NCBI GenBank assembly: GCA_914767715.1
Contig: OU612073.1
Location: forward strand, 684,001 to 744,000
Reading direction: 5' to 3'
DNA: 60,000 nucleotides
From: Membranipora membranacea
Taxonomy: Eukaryota > Bryozoa > Gymnolaemata > Cheilostomatida > Membraniporidae
Shown: positions 47,418 to 60,000 of the stretch, one piece after another
How the letters are laid out: each line of letters opens with the position of its first letter
Numbering within the stretch: position 1 is the stretch's first letter
Made by a program: the position numbers and the translations under genes
The notes under the pieces: generated by a model
Databases searched by the model: none
Told to the model about the DNA's origin: nothing
What the model saw: only the letters and a program-made list of their open reading frames with translations

Positions 47418-48691
47418 ATGGGAAAAAAGAGATATTATTGTGACTTTTGTGACAAGTCATTTTCTGATAATCCACAAATTAGGAAGAAACACAACAATGG
47501 CTTACAGCATTCAGCAGCAAAGAGGAGCCACTATGCTAAGTTTAAAGGTACTTGTTAAATCAGGGTTACTGGTTAAATCAAGGAGGATCTTTTACTCATT
47601 GTTTTACTCCTCCTTGGTTAAATTAAGTAGCCTACCTCTATCTACCTGTCTCCTAACTCAGTACTCTGGCTGTTGTGTGGATTATGCTAATGAAACAAGG
47701 AGTTAGTCAGACGGATATCTCACTACTTACTTAAATACTAGTTTACAAGTGATTGTTGTATGATAAAACTGGATCAGCTAAGTACTAGTAAACAAAGAGT
47801 GCAGTAGAGTAATGTACTATCTTTCAAAAGATGGGTCCCAACTAAACTTTCCAGAGAGAAACCTGGTTTGGCAGTAGATATAGCCTAGGTGTTGGATCTG
47901 AGTTGCCGACTGTGACATATCGCCTTAGTAGACCTGTTGATGAGTGTCCTTGGTCTGACTCATATCCACTCTAAAGATTATTCTCTAGTACCTTTATTGA
48001 TTGATTCAATTGTAAGTTTTGTTTCAGAACCAGAAGAGATTTTAGCGGAGGATGTAGGTAAGGAGAAATGCAGGAGATATATGACCACTGGGGAGTGCCA
48101 GTTTGGTGATAACTGTCGATATTCACACCTAACACCTGATATACATCATCAGCTCACATATAGAGGTGTGTATAAACAGTTCGGCCCTAGGACTGATGTA
48201 AGATAAGATAATGCATAGGCCTAATAGTGTCCTAACTTGCTCAGATGGTGGAAATGTGGTCAAATGGTGTATGGCTAGCAAATCGTGCTTAGATGCCTAA
48301 GGAGTTCCTGTGTATGATAGTGATATAATGTGAAAGAAGGTGTGCTCTTTCAATTGTAATCGTTTGGAAAGGCACCCGCTATCACTATTTTCTCTGCATT
48401 TTATATTTAGTTGAGATGAAAAAAACTGCGAAAGCTGAATCTCAATCAAACGCCAGCAAACCAGATCTCAATTCCTGGTTGATAAAGGAAGGGCTGATTG
48501 AGTCCTCTGAAGATCCTCAATCACCTACTGACCCTTGTGCGACGGGTGAAGGTCAGGGTGGGGAGCATGCATTACCTGAGCCGCTACCAGACTGTCTGAG
48601 ACATATACCTCTGCATGAGTTACCTCCTTCTCTTCTCCCTCCTCTTATGAGGGTGTGTGTACCAGCCCCCACACCAGACTGGGGCGAGTGA
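47418..48691 (+). CDS. ZMAT5: ZMAT5, U11/U12 snRNP 20 kDa protein
   Basis: Three exons in phase: 47418-47547, 48028-48165, 48411-48691; 182 aa (human about 170). It is a component of the U11/U12 di-snRNP, which recognises minor (U12-type) introns. The N-terminus has the matrin/U1-C-like zinc finger: [10 protein letters not shown] with paired Cys at 8 and 11, and His at about 25 and 31 (KKHNNGLQH). A single CCCH finger (Cys-x8-Cys-x5-Cys-x3-His; [20 protein letters not shown]) lies near 60-80. The C-terminus keeps the family's HELPPSL motif and a Pro-rich end finishing DWGE. Gene is compact and convergent with the ARID2-like gene about 4 kb away. Confidence 0.93.
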
Positions 48692-49081
48692 ATGTGGAAC
48701 GGTGGCACAATGTTAGGAGAATACGAGATGCTTTAAAGTGCATGGTAACAATCTCATAAGTTGTTAGAACAACTCACTTTGCTGAGCTAAAAACCTCTGC
48801 TTTTTAAACCATAATATTCACGGCATGGTACGGGTGATTGTAATGCAATTTATGTTCATCTAGAACTCGGCTGACATCAAGGGAATAATAAGATTATTCG
48901 ATAATTAAACGGAAAGTTTCATACGTAATGAAGTTTTTAGAATGGTAGGTGTTTTCTGTTGCAATAGTATCTTCCAAAGCTCAGTAATATAATAATAATG
49001 ATATGACATTCTTCTTTTTTAACATCAGTTGACCCAGCTCTATACTCAGTAGACTTTCTGAATCCTACACTGCACTCTATG

Positions 49082-49957
49082 TAGTTTAAGTGCTCAAACG
49101 GTGCAAGATGCTGGTTGAGGCATTTCATTATCAACCAAATTTCTCCCCTCCTAGTTTAAGTGTTCAAACGGTGCAAGATGCTGGTAGAGGCATTTCATTA
49201 TCAACCACTTTCTCCCCTCCGTTTAAGTACTTACCCATAAAGTGCCGGAGGATAGCTCCAAACATTTCGTAAAAATTGAGATGGAGCTAGATAAAAAGAC
49301 TGGTCATACAAGGAAAAAGGTTTTAAGAAAGCTAATGGATAGTTATGTATAGGCAATCAAGACAATTGTTTCATATCCATCATACCAATATGCTGACAAG
49401 TTCCCAGGATTGCTCCATTTTGACTTGGAATGACAATATATTTTTCCTTCAAAAATATGGTAAGGTTGAGGAATTATATGGTTTACTCATTGAATTCCAT
49501 ATCTGGAATAGCATCATTAGCTTTCTTTTGCGAAACAAAGGGCTTGCAAAAATAGCCAGTCCCTAGTAGCAATCTAGAAATGCCCTCATCATCGACACTG
49601 TAGGGGTATAATTACTGTTGCAATTTTGTAAACAAGACAATTTCTCAGGCTAATTATTCATGCTACTAGGGACAGCCAATCAGATAACAGTCAGATGGGT
49701 CCCTGTGTTTAGTGTCCTAACCGTATAACGCTATGATACTATTTCCATTCTAAGAGAAGAATCTAATTCAGTGGGTTTATTACAATGTACTGTTTTGTGG
49801 CAGGTGTTGTCTAGCAAGCAATTTATTAGTTGTCTCACCACAAAGAAGGTGGCCATAACTCCGGCACTTTATGGGTATGTTCTTAAACGGAGGGGAGAAA
49901 GTGGTTGATATTGAAATGCCTCTACCAGCATCTTGCACCGTTTGAGCACTTAAACTA
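49082..49957. mobile_element. Mutator-like DNA transposon, non-autonomous, 876 bp, with perfect 9-bp target duplication
   Basis: The ends read TAGTTTAAGTGCTCAAAC and its complement, and are flanked by CACTCTATG at 49073-49081 and 49958-49966. A 9-bp duplication is typical of Mutator-like elements. The left terminal repeat is itself tandemly duplicated (units from 49082 and 49154, about 72 bp). The interior has no transposase-like frame. Same family as the short palindromes at 34331 and 45723. Confidence 0.85.
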
Positions 49958-50301
49958 CACTCTATGATGTTCTTGTGTGACAGTAAAGGTTTCACAATGC
50001 GTCGCAGAAACTTTTCTAACTCAATAATCTTCTCAATATTTATATCAATACAACAGGCTATGAGCCAAGGCACAAAAATGTTGCTAGTTTTTAACAGTCT
50101 TAGCCATTGCTCGTCTTTTGAATTCTTAGAAGGTACTCGACTAATTCTGACCTGCTGAATTCAAATCTGTTGTGTTAGGATGGATTCACTTCCCACTTCT
50201 ATGAGGAATTTAATTTTGAAATTTAAATGGTAATTAAATGTAGTTATCTCCCTCGAATGAGAATCGAAACTTCATTTTGGCTGAAATTAGTAGGTAAAAC
50301 T

Positions 50302-50566
50302 TTAAGCTACAATTTCAGCCTCAACAAGCACATCCTCCCATCCTGATAGTCTGTACATTTTGCCGATTGCTCCCATGAATGCCATACAGGTATGAAACTC
50401 CCCCCATACGAAGAACAAGACGCTTTTGATACTGTTCATCCTTCCACCATATCTGCTGTGCCTTGCTGTATAGCGCTTGATCAAACACAACCACCACCGC
50501 ATCTAACTCAAATGCGTCAGCTTTTTCAACACTCTGCTGTAGGACGTAGGAAACAGTAGACATCAT
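50302..50566 (-). pseudogene. Frameshifted relic of an invertebrate repeat-associated ORF
   Basis: Two overlapping minus frames (50566-50321 and 50502-50302) read as one protein broken by a frameshift near 50420. The first gives VVVFDQALYSKAQQIWW and the second gives GEFHTCMAFMGAIGK and SGWEDVLVEAEIVA. I recall similar segments in recurrent uncharacterised ORFs of cnidarian and sponge genomes, thought to be transposon-linked; this is memory, not a search. Function unknown. Confidence 0.45.
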
Positions 50567-50722
50567 TGGGTGGAGCTTCTTTTAGTCCAGTGGCAGCCTA
50601 CCAAAAATGTAGCTAGAAACGCAACTTCATTTACGAAATTGGATGGATAAATTCTCAGAGTGGATTCTAGGGTAGTTTTTTTGAGGCGGTCGCAATGGTG
50701 ATAATGTACCTTAGACAAAGTT

Positions 50723-51590
50723 GCACAATAGGCAGGTAATTGCCAAAATCGCTGTTTCTTTGTACTATATCACCATGATATCTCAAATATTGAGTGAATG
50801 ACCAACCTTATAAAAAGTGATAACACAGCAAAAGAAGGGAAAGTGATAAAAAAGGATGCAAGGATTTCAAAACATCCAAAATGTGAAAGATCATGTCATA
50901 ATTAGTGGATCTACAAATTTACATGGGTCTGCTATCTTAAAGAGCCGAGATGTGGCCAACAACGGTTGCAATACCCCCTTATATCACCTGTATATAACTA
51001 TCATTGAAATGACCCTACTTTTTCAATTTTGAAGTCGCCTTGAAAACTGACTTCGAATGTTCGTATCAATCTGATTTTTCATGGTGGTTTTGTATTGGCT
51101 CCATCAATGACCAAAAATATTTTTTCCCGCATTACGCACCTTTTTGATGATACTAGAGTAGAAGGAGTTAATTTTTGCTTTATACGCTATATGAACTTAG
51201 AAAGCAATTTTCATTGTACTATAAAGAAAACCTCAAAATATGCACTATTTGAAAAACAACATACTGGTGTTATGCGATGGGAGGGTCAATACAAAATCAC
51301 CATAAAAAAATCAGATCAGTACTAACATTCGAAGCCTGTTTTTTAGGCAGAAGCAAAATTGAAAAAGGGGTTTCACTTTAATGGTAGTTATACACAAGTG
51401 AGTTGAGGGGTATTGCAATCGTTGTTGGCCGCATCTCGGCTATTTATGATAGGAGACCCATGTTAAGTGGTAGATCCACTAATTATGACATGCTCTTTCA
51501 GATTTTGGATGTTTTGAAACCATATCATCACTTTTTGATCACTTTCCCTTTTACCAGGAGTGTTTTTGGCAATAAGCAGCCTATTATGCA
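50723..51590. mobile_element. Large foldback element, about 870 bp
   Basis: Arms of roughly 330-360 bp (about 50723-51089 and 51270-51590) are inverted copies, for example TGGCCAACAACGGTTGCAAT near 50954 against its near complement near 51414. The loop of about 180 bp has no known gene. It lies next to the 50302-50566 relic and may be part of the same element. Confidence 0.75.
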
Positions 51591-52765
51591 ATATTTTTCC
51601 CATCTTAACTCTCAGATTTGGATTCTACTGTATCACTTTACCCCAAGAGCTATTTATTTTGCCAAAGAATGACAATGGCTACCAAACTGCAAGAAAAATT
51701 GCCTTGGCTCATAGGATTATGTGAATAATGCTTTGTTTGAATTTGCAGACATTTATTCCATGGCTGTACAATGTATAAATATATACAGTAATTAATAATT
51801 AATTTATATACAATTACATAATTTAGAACAGACAAATTACAAATAATATAATTATACACACTTGGCCCCAGTTCTATCTACATGACCTCTATAACCTAAG
51901 TTTCTAAAATTTGTACAAAAGAAATAAATGATTGACAAAACAATTATTTATGATAATAGTGTGCAATGATATTGAAAATCCAGCTAATATTTAGCTTGAA
52001 TCGATGTATACGTAAAGACCACTTTGTGCATAACCCGTAAAACTCTACAGCATTTTCATCATTGGCAGTTCCAGCATTTCATTATTAGCCGGCCAATATT
52101 TAAATGTCACTCTAACTCTAATTGAAGAAAACTCGGACAATGGAAGAATTCAAAGAAAAGGAAAATGGGATTGATAAGTGTGAAATCATTCAACACTCGT
52201 GAATTCATCAAGAAAATAGCTGGTGTAGACTGATGCACAGAAACATTCTCCAGTAATATATACACAGTTAAACAGCTATAGATAATAAAGTTATAACATG
52301 AAACGATCAAATCATCGCTGTAATGGCAGTTAATGATGAGATAAGATATCTAACGTGTAGGTGATCTTCATGTACAGTTGTGGTACAATCATGATTTTTG
52401 TCTGGTCGGCAGTAGCAATAATCATTTTACAGTATAACTCAGTCTTGCTGGAGAGGATCTGAAAAAAAGTAAATTATTGTACATGTACAATGGGGATTTA
52501 TTATTCTGTTGATCAATTTTGTTCGGAGTTACCCTCTTCTTTTACATGAGATGTAAACTCCTTGTTACTAAATTTGTACTGATAAAGCTTGTGAGCGACT
52601 TTTAAACCAAAACCAGTTGGTGCCCATTAGAGATTTATCAGAATGGAGACTATAACATCATTGTATCAGGCCTGCAGACAGTCTTAGGTCGTCATATCAG
52701 TTGATTGATTCCATACACATATATCCAAACCCTAGAAGCTTGGGTTTGAAAAGAACAGATTTTTG

Positions 52766-52771
52766 TTTATT
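52766..52771 (-). terminator. Poly(A) signal of the ARID2-like gene
   Basis: AATAAA on the minus strand about 90 bp after the stop codon at 52858. Confidence 0.5.
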
Positions 52772-52857
52772 ATGAAGGCGCAGCCACTGTATCAAGTTTA
52801 TGAGAGTATACACACCATCTAGACAAGTGTCTTGTATCAATGAGCGTCAGTCATATA

Positions 52858-55800
52858 TCACGACAGTCCGGACTGCTGCTGTATCTCCCATAGACAGTTA
52901 ATGGCTGCAGCGGCCGCCTCCATATTACTACCAGCTACTGTGGCTAATAGGGATTCATGCTTCTTTAATAATCTGAGTATAAAAATAAACTATTAGAAAG
53001 TGCAAGATCAATACAATCAAAAGAATCAAGTAAGGACTTGCTGTTAGCTATATATGGGGGAGGTGCCTATACTGGTGTCACAGTGAGGCTTGTGTGACCA
53101 GATAACGCCGCGGTGATTTGATGAGGGTAATGTGGTGTCATTATACTACTAAGTAACACAGTCTCATGTGCTCCCAGCCCTGATTGGACACCTGTATATA
53201 AGTCCTGAACACTTGTATATTTAATCTAGCATTAGTGACGGCTATGGCTATAAGTTAATTCCTATGGTCACAGATAAAAAAGTCACATATGCATGTCTGA
53301 AAACTCTTGTATTGCGTTGACAAATCAAATTTAGAATAAAGAAGTGGATAATATTACATACCTTCTGCCAGTTTGTGAGTAACGACAGAGATTACGTAGT
53401 ATGAGTGCAGCAGTAAATCTTATGTGCTTAGTGACTGGTCCTTCCTTTATATCCTAGAAAGTCACAAAGAAGAGAATAATAATAACAAAAATATCATGTG
53501 TGGCCAGATAGGCTTCTAATGTGGGTGCGATCAGCATCTAATTTATCTAAGAGATATATCCCAAAATGGACGAACTACGACAAATGGCATAGAAGAAGGT
53601 ATCCTTGATGTATAAACACTTCAATCTTTAGTAGCATCATCAAATTGAGAGATACAACAATAGCAGACATGTTATAGGGAAGCGCAGCACACTGTGAATC
53701 TCTATCAAACTTAATTAAAACTAAAACTTACCATGAAATCAGGGTATGGCGGTTTAGGAAAGTTTCTGGTGATGGCAAGTTTAGCAGCTTGTGGAGTGTA
53801 CTGTCCGCTAGCCTGAGGGTTATTAGCTGCTTGAGGAGGTGGTGGAGGGGGCGTAGGCTGCTGAGACGGAGGTTGTATCTGCTGAGGCTGTATCGGGGCC
53901 TGAAGCTGTAAGGGTCGATCCTTAGCTTTCAGCAGAGCGCTGTCACTTGTGTGCTTCTCCTACAACCAATCAGGGAATAGGCAGCATGAAACAGGGTAAG
54001 ATATATAATAGCTTCAGTGTTCAGTTATTCAATGGTACAAATGACATAATTTCAAAGACAAATGCAAAAATTAAACTAAGTATCACTGCCTTGGGCGCTT
54101 GGACAACCCGGGGCAATAACACTGGTTTTTCATTATATGGCTGGTAGTCCATACTAATCAAGGCAGGTGTCTCCTCAATCTACTGATGACACATTTTAGA
54201 GCTGAGAAGCACAGTTTATCGTGTAGACTTACATTAACATGAGAGACGAGGGCCCAGCGTTTCCTCTCCACCCTATCACAGTTGCTCCACACACACCTGC
54301 CGGCTGTGTTAGTATGACTCGTACTGACATGTCTCCTCAGTAAACCAGCAGTGGTGTATCCAGCAGTAGCACACCCCTCCCATAGACACTTATACTGTCC
54401 CGCGTCCGGTGTGATCGGAGATCGTCGACTATCTGTAGAGGAGCCTGATCTCGGCCTCTTCTTAGTACTACCTGCTGAGGATTTCCTGCCACGAGCTGCG
54501 CCTGGTGATGTCATAGGTGATGTCCTACCCGCTGCCGGTGATGTCACAGGACGACCCGGTGTGGCAGCAGCAGGAGGAGGCTGATGAGTGTTTACAGAGA
54601 TGGGATGATGTACTGTTCTATTAGCATCAAACACAGTGGGTACATTATAGACATTCTCTACTGCTGACGGCAAAACATCTGGCTTTGATGGAAGAGGTCC
54701 TGCTGGAATGACTATATTCTTATTTATCGCTGCTACAGCCGGCGTTTGATTGGCTGGTGATGCAGAGTCTGAATTGTGTTTGGACGTTTGATTACTGACT
54801 GAGTCAGTAGGCGGTCTCTGATTGGCTGGCTGATCAGTAGGCGGTCTCTGATTGGCTGGCTGATCGGTAGCGGAGTCAGGTCTGTTACTTGATATAGAAT
54901 GTTGAGATATGGAAAGCTGTGTGGAAGTAGAGGATTGAGAGGCTACGCTGTCACCGGAGTGCTGCCGCTTACGATCTAAAATAATACAAGGTGATATCAT
55001 CAAAGTCAACACATTCGAGTGAGAATAATACAGCACTCAAGTTATATAAATAATCTATCTTCATTCTCAAGCTTTCTATTTTTCTTTTCCACTTCCTCGT
55101 TTTATTCCAGCACCATTCAGAAAACATTCTGCTACTGGAATGAAATAGACTGCCAATAAAGGTGTAAAAAGAAAAAGAAAGATAACATCCTCAACTCAAT
55201 CGTGTCAAATGGTCTGGAATCGAAAGTTATCTCCTCTTGGTTTGTTAGCAAAAAGACAACTTCATCATTCAGAGAACTTTATTTTCTATATACAGTATGG
55301 TCATAGTGACACTCACCTGGATTGGTTAGTTTGGACGGAAGACTTGAAGGTTTGAGATTATTGCTATTGTTACTCAATATGATAGGCTTCTCATTCTGAT
55401 CTATACTTTCCAGCATCCTCTCTAAACCATTCAATATTCCGTTCTTCATGAGTGGGAGTGGCTTTGTCAATGAGTCTCCGCCTCCCGATTCATTTATCTT
55501 TCCATTAACGGTAGGCTTAGTGATTGTACTTGATTTTGAGGAGTGCTTATTAGTAGGTTCTGTTAGGAGACTGTCTGTGTCGCTGTGATTACCGTTACAC
55601 AAAGCCGGGGAGTTAACTGATTGTGTGTCTGTAGTTATACCGTTAGTCTTCTCAGACTCGTGAGACGGCGGAGCTTCGTTAGTATCCATAGCGCTATCCA
55701 CATCATCGTCTAGTCTCTTACGTTTCATACTGGGAGGTGAACATGAGTCAGTGTCAGCGTGACCTGTAGGAGACGCGCCAATATCAGCTTTCTTATTGTC

Positions 55801-58800
55801 CTTCTCCATGTGGATATGGTTACTGGTGGGCTGTATGGGTGGCGAGGTTTTCTTGAGATCTGATTGAGATGCAGAGCTTGCTACAGTATTTTCAGTTATT
55901 TCCGGTTCAGTCTTGGTTTTTAAATCCTCTGAATCGACAACTTTCTTATCCTGCTCTGCGTGTGACTCCACAGATTCAGGGACAGACTCAGGGATAGGAT
56001 CTGTCTCTTTAAGATTGTCTGTTACTGTATCAGTTATCGTAGCAGCAGTATCCGCAGGTTTGGCTGTCTCCCCTGCTGGTTTATTTTCTGCTGTAGTATC
56101 AGTTACCACTGTAGGTGTCTGTGCTGGTGTAACAGGTTCTGATGGTTTCGCTGCAGCTGACGACGGTATGTCATGTACAACAGTTGAGGGTATAGAGCCG
56201 ACAGCGGCAGCGGACGAGGGAGATTTAGGGTTCTCTACTCGCTCTATTTTAGCTACTGATGCTCCGTTTACTAAGCTATCAGCTTTCTCTGCAGTGCCAC
56301 AGATCTGTATGAGAGTAGGAGAAACTTAAAATTAACACAAACCCCTGGGAGTGAGGAGTTTTAAAAGAGCATGCTACAAGGTTCACCTAATTCAGAACCT
56401 CACATTTAGATGTCATGATCTCTCCCAACACGTCATTTCTTATTGCCAGGGTCTTACAATGATTCCAATTTGAGCAGAAAGCTATGGAAAATTGGCTGAC
56501 CGCCTTTCTCACCTTAAGACAGGTCCGACGCTAGTGGAACTGTCACAGCAGGTGGTTTGAACTCAACACATGTCCATATACTTTAATATCATTGGGCACT
56601 CAATCACAGCAGCCCAGAGTTAGATTTATATAACAAATCTTACCTGTAGCTCCAAGGAGCTGCTGGCTGGAGAGAGCGGGGGTACTGGTGATTCAGATGA
56701 GCTCAGTCGTCTGTTACCCCTCGGTGATGCACTCCTGGCACCTCTCCCCCTGCCCCGGGATCCACCCCTGCCTGTACTACTCCTCCGTGAGGCATTGCTG
56801 CTGTTACCGCTGTTAGACCTCCTTCTCAGTTGCTCACCGACGGTGACAGACTGAGGGGTGGAGAGGGGGTTATTGAGTAGCATACTACGCAGCATGTCAC
56901 TGTTACCTGAGTTGGAGGGTGGCGAGGAGATCCGAGGGGGAGGCAGAGAGTTATAAGTGGTCGGAGGGCCAACAGCACAGGGTACCATCCCTGCTTGCAT
57001 ACCTGCAATGACAACACAGCTAATAGATTAAATGCGAAGAGACACCTTCTACCAAAGGGATCAGTGGATCTGGATGGTCCAGAGATTGATTGAGGCTGTC
57101 ACAGGATCTAACAGTATATTTATCTTTTGCTCCGCACAATCTCACATGATGGTATAAACCACAATGTCACGACCTATTTTTCCCCGGCACTATTCGGAAA
57201 ACATTCCGCTAATGGAATGAAATAGACTGCCAATAAAAGTGTAAAAGAAACCAAAAAAGACGACCAGTTTTATTTTGCAATAGGAATTATTCTTGTTGGA
57301 TAAGTTATAGTTTGCGTTACAGTATGGTTTGTGTCAAAGGCAATGTGACCCTGTTACTCAACTAAATCACTGATATTATTCATTTCTGATAGGTGAGGGT
57401 CTATGATGACTAACACATTACCTGGATGAGCTGAGTTATTTGGAAGGATATGAGGACTGTTATAGGGTGGTGGCTGGTTCATGTTAGGCTGAACACGAGG
57501 GGTCTGATGAGGGCTCATCCCTGTGGCGGGCTGAGCAGGCGGTATCGAAGGCTTCCATCTTATACCTATAAGGAAAAGTACCATACCATTTATGTTCTCA
57601 TTGTTTTCATTGTTTGCACAAATAACATCCTCATACACAATCTATGTCCTAACCATTAGAGTGATATATTGTGCTTTGTTCAAGTATCATGCAAAAAACT
57701 TCCATTTTACACCTATGGCAACTAAAAGGTGACACTCTAATATTGAGGGACTACCGCCGCAGAGAGTCTTATCAACTTACCAGATAGCTGGCTCTCCGGT
57801 CCATTCACTACCAGCTTACAGTATGGGAAGACTTTCTGTACACAGCTAACAAAGTTACCACCCATTACGGGGCGTGCTGCAGGACCACCCCTCCTCTGTA
57901 ACCACGTCTCGTACTCATGGTGTGCTTTATGTGTGGGTACTAAGACTCCTGGATACTGTTCATAGTTCGCCCTCAGCCAGTTACAGGCTACCTATAAGTT
58001 AGATAATCAAGCAACACTCTTAGTGGTTTGTATTACCGCATATGTAGAATAAGGTGTTTCGATAAACTAAATAATTATTAAGTCTATGGGTGATTCTCAT
58101 ACAAGTAGCTACCTTAGTTTGACTAAGATTCTGGGTTAAATGCATTTAACTATGCTGACAATGGTTGTGATATCAGTGGAGTAAAAGTGAGTTTTTCTCT
58201 GGCAACTTCATAGAGTAAGGGTGTCTATACTCCAGCATACCTTCCCACAAAGTTTTGTATACTGATTATCAATCAGTGTGTGTCAATGTCTGTTTATTGA
58301 ACCATCAACAGAAGAGTAATGACCTGATCTAATCCAACAAAACATCGAACAATAATATCAAACAGAGCTAGAGTGTCAAAATCTATCATCATCAATTAGA
58401 CCAGAACAGTAATGGGCTGAGTGATAACAGAAGGGAGCTGATATAGTTGTACCTGTTCTGGGTTCATAGAGGCCAGGTTCTGTGGCGTGGCAGCTGGAAA
58501 CTGTGTAGGTCTGGCTCCTCTCATGATAGCACCAGGAGGAGGACCTGGTGTTCCAGGCTTAGGTAGTAGGTGTCTGTAAGCCTGAGGGGGAGCACCAGGA
58601 GGCAGCCTGATGGGAGTGCCTGGAGCCCCCGGCCTCATGTGTCCCACGGGTATCATATGATGAGGAGGTCTGACTGAGGGAGGCTGAGCAGAGAACGGAG
58701 GAGCAGGAGGTCCCATCAGCTGTCTCTGTGAGGTGGGGGTACCTGTTGGAGGGCCCACCATAGGGCCTCCCCTGTGGTGGGGGTGAGGAGGAGCTGCATG

Positions 58801-59566
58801 TATCGAGTGATCTCTAACGATTATACCTCCCAGAGCTGATTCACCAAACGACTTTGTCTCCACAGTGATGAGATCAGTTAGAAAGTCTGTCAAAATAAAC
58901 ATACAAATAAAAATGTATGAAATATTTCCTATCATCTACAGTCTACACTCTACAGGAAGTAAATGGCATTAAATTGTATAATAATTCAATCAATTTGAAA
59001 ATTAACTTTCATGAGTCTTGCATCAAGCATCAAGCATCAAGCATAACTAAAAACTCAAACCTCAATTGACGCATGGATAGACATCTATGTATGGCAGAAA
59101 TAGGTAGGGTCATGGTACCATGATTTAATAACAAATTTATCACTGAAATTATCTGATGCTGCAGTTGGTACTGACCTATACAGTGCCTGACGAGTGAGAT
59201 GGCCTCGCACATCGACTCGCCGAGTTCGGACAGGAAGTAGAGGGCGTCCAGAGCTGCTATGATAAGCTGTATATCGCGTACTCGAGCCAGCGTTACTATC
59301 TGTGTGTATATATCAGAGGGTAAGGAGTCTATAAGAACCTCCTCATTCTGCTCCATCTGTGATAAGCCTGCTAATACCTGCAGTGCTATAATATAACAGG
59401 GTAATTCTTGATCAGAAACTGTATCTAGCTAACAATATATATGGCATAAATGACATTCCAATTCCAGTGTCCAATGAGAATAATAAAGAATTTATTAGTT
59501 ACTTATAATGAGGTGGTAGTAGAAATGTTGGCGTAGTGTTTTTGTTGCATCAGTGAATAGATCCAT
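52858..59566 (-). CDS. ARID2: ARID2/BAF200-like PBAF chromatin remodeller subunit (partial, 5' end outside window)
   Basis: Eleven exons seen, in phase: 59566-59503, 59385-59176, 58886-58453, 57991-57781, 57565-57422, 57002-56644, 56304-55317, 54975-54233, 53959-53732, 53453-53362, 52972-52858. ARID2 targets the PBAF complex to chromatin. Visible parts: armadillo-like helices ([17 protein letters not shown]), a Pro/Gly-rich linker, an RFX-like domain (57991-57781; [11 protein letters not shown] and [12 protein letters not shown]), a long Ser/Thr/Pro-rich linker, a pair of C-terminal C2H2 zinc fingers (CLWEGC and CVWSNC), then the conserved end [10 protein letters not shown] and GRRLLKKHE. The N-terminal ARID domain should lie to the right of this window. 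About 1190 codons are present. The first listed exon (59566-59503) is the least certain. The order matches vertebrate ARID2 throughout. Confidence 0.9.
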
Positions 59567-60000
59567 CTATAAGCACAAACTTATAAGATGTTGTGGGATT
59601 TGAGTGACCAGCAGGGGAAATATCTAGTCTTCACAGAAAAACCATGGAATCATGTTTAGAGTTGAGTCTAAAGCAATCTATTTCCTATCACAACATGTTT
59701 CTAATAATAATAATAATATATATTCTCTATCTTTGTATATATCAGACGGATACGCCCTTTAACTAGGACATATTGTATGTGCCGTCTCATGAATGATGCC
59801 GAAGATCAGTCTCTCATCAAGGTAAAAAGTTTTCACACTTTGAGGTAAGCCTACTTATGGCACTCTCAGATATAACAGGGTGTGAATCAGGCATTAGGTG
59901 ACAATTCTGACGATCAAAACTATCTCATAATAGTTATCAATTATATGTATATATGAATGGAGTGAAAATGCCATGATTGCATCACATATATAGCCCACTA

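Larger units (their letters stand above)
48692..52857. other. Repeat-rich spacer between ZMAT5 and the ARID2-like gene
   Basis: No functional gene seen. It holds a Mutator-like element (49082-49957), a frameshifted ORF relic (50302-50566) and a large foldback (50723-51590). The rest is AT-rich unique sequence. An acceptor-like site near 52459 opens a 41-codon minus frame to a stop near 52335, but the ARID2-like gene already stops at 52858. Confidence 0.6.

Noticed and set aside
52335-52459. A terminal exon of the ARID2-like gene (41 codons to a stop)
   Set aside because: The conserved C-terminal exon stops at 52858 with a poly(A) signal 90 bp later; this frame is downstream and has no family similarity.
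59757-59829. A plus-strand exon between TATATCAG and AAG|GTAAAA
   Set aside because: A short frame with plausible splice sites but no family match, lying inside an intron of a minus-strand gene.

Overview
This 60 kb window is nuclear DNA from a multicellular animal. The genes are split by many short GT-AG introns, the sequence is AT-rich, and the proteins include metazoan-type ones: an ARID2/BAF200-like subunit of the PBAF remodeller, a KIF28/KLP-6-like kinesin-3 and ZMAT5 of the minor spliceosome. An early-branching invertebrate such as a sponge fits, but that is a guess from gene content and compactness, not something the sequence proves.

Layout. 1-10.5 kb, minus strand: a gene joining armadillo-like helical repeats to an extended Tudor domain; its introns are crowded with inverted-repeat transposons. 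10.5-15.8 kb: a spacer holding a dead CR1/L2-type LINE (minus strand). 15.8-21.4 kb, plus: importin alpha of the KPNA2 type. 23.0-28.0 kb, minus: ALG1, the first mannosyltransferase of the dolichol pathway, convergent with importin alpha. 29.1-43.5 kb, plus: the kinesin, divergent from ALG1. 45.4-46.5 kb, plus: a small proline-rich two-pass membrane protein. 47.4-48.7 kb, plus: ZMAT5. 48.7-52.8 kb: repeats only. 52.9-60 kb, minus: the C-terminal two thirds of the ARID2-like gene, which runs off the right edge.

I built exon chains by hand from ORFs, splice sites and reading phase. All six multi-exon models with three or more exons keep a continuous reading frame across every junction. Importin alpha comes to 534 aa, ALG1 460 aa, the kinesin 1001 aa and ZMAT5 182 aa.

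The most interesting points are these. (1) The kinesin's first intron is a U12-type AT-AC intron, and the window also encodes ZMAT5, a protein of the machinery that removes such introns. (2) The kinesin, as read, ends in a CaaX box identical to that of prelamin A, although a competing splice donor just upstream could remove it. (3) The armadillo-Tudor architecture is one I do not recognise. (4) Several non-autonomous DNA transposon families are visible with their target-site duplications: a hAT-like element (8 bp), a Mutator-like family (9 bp) and a TTAA element. The genes are ordinary housekeeping neighbours and do not form a pathway together.
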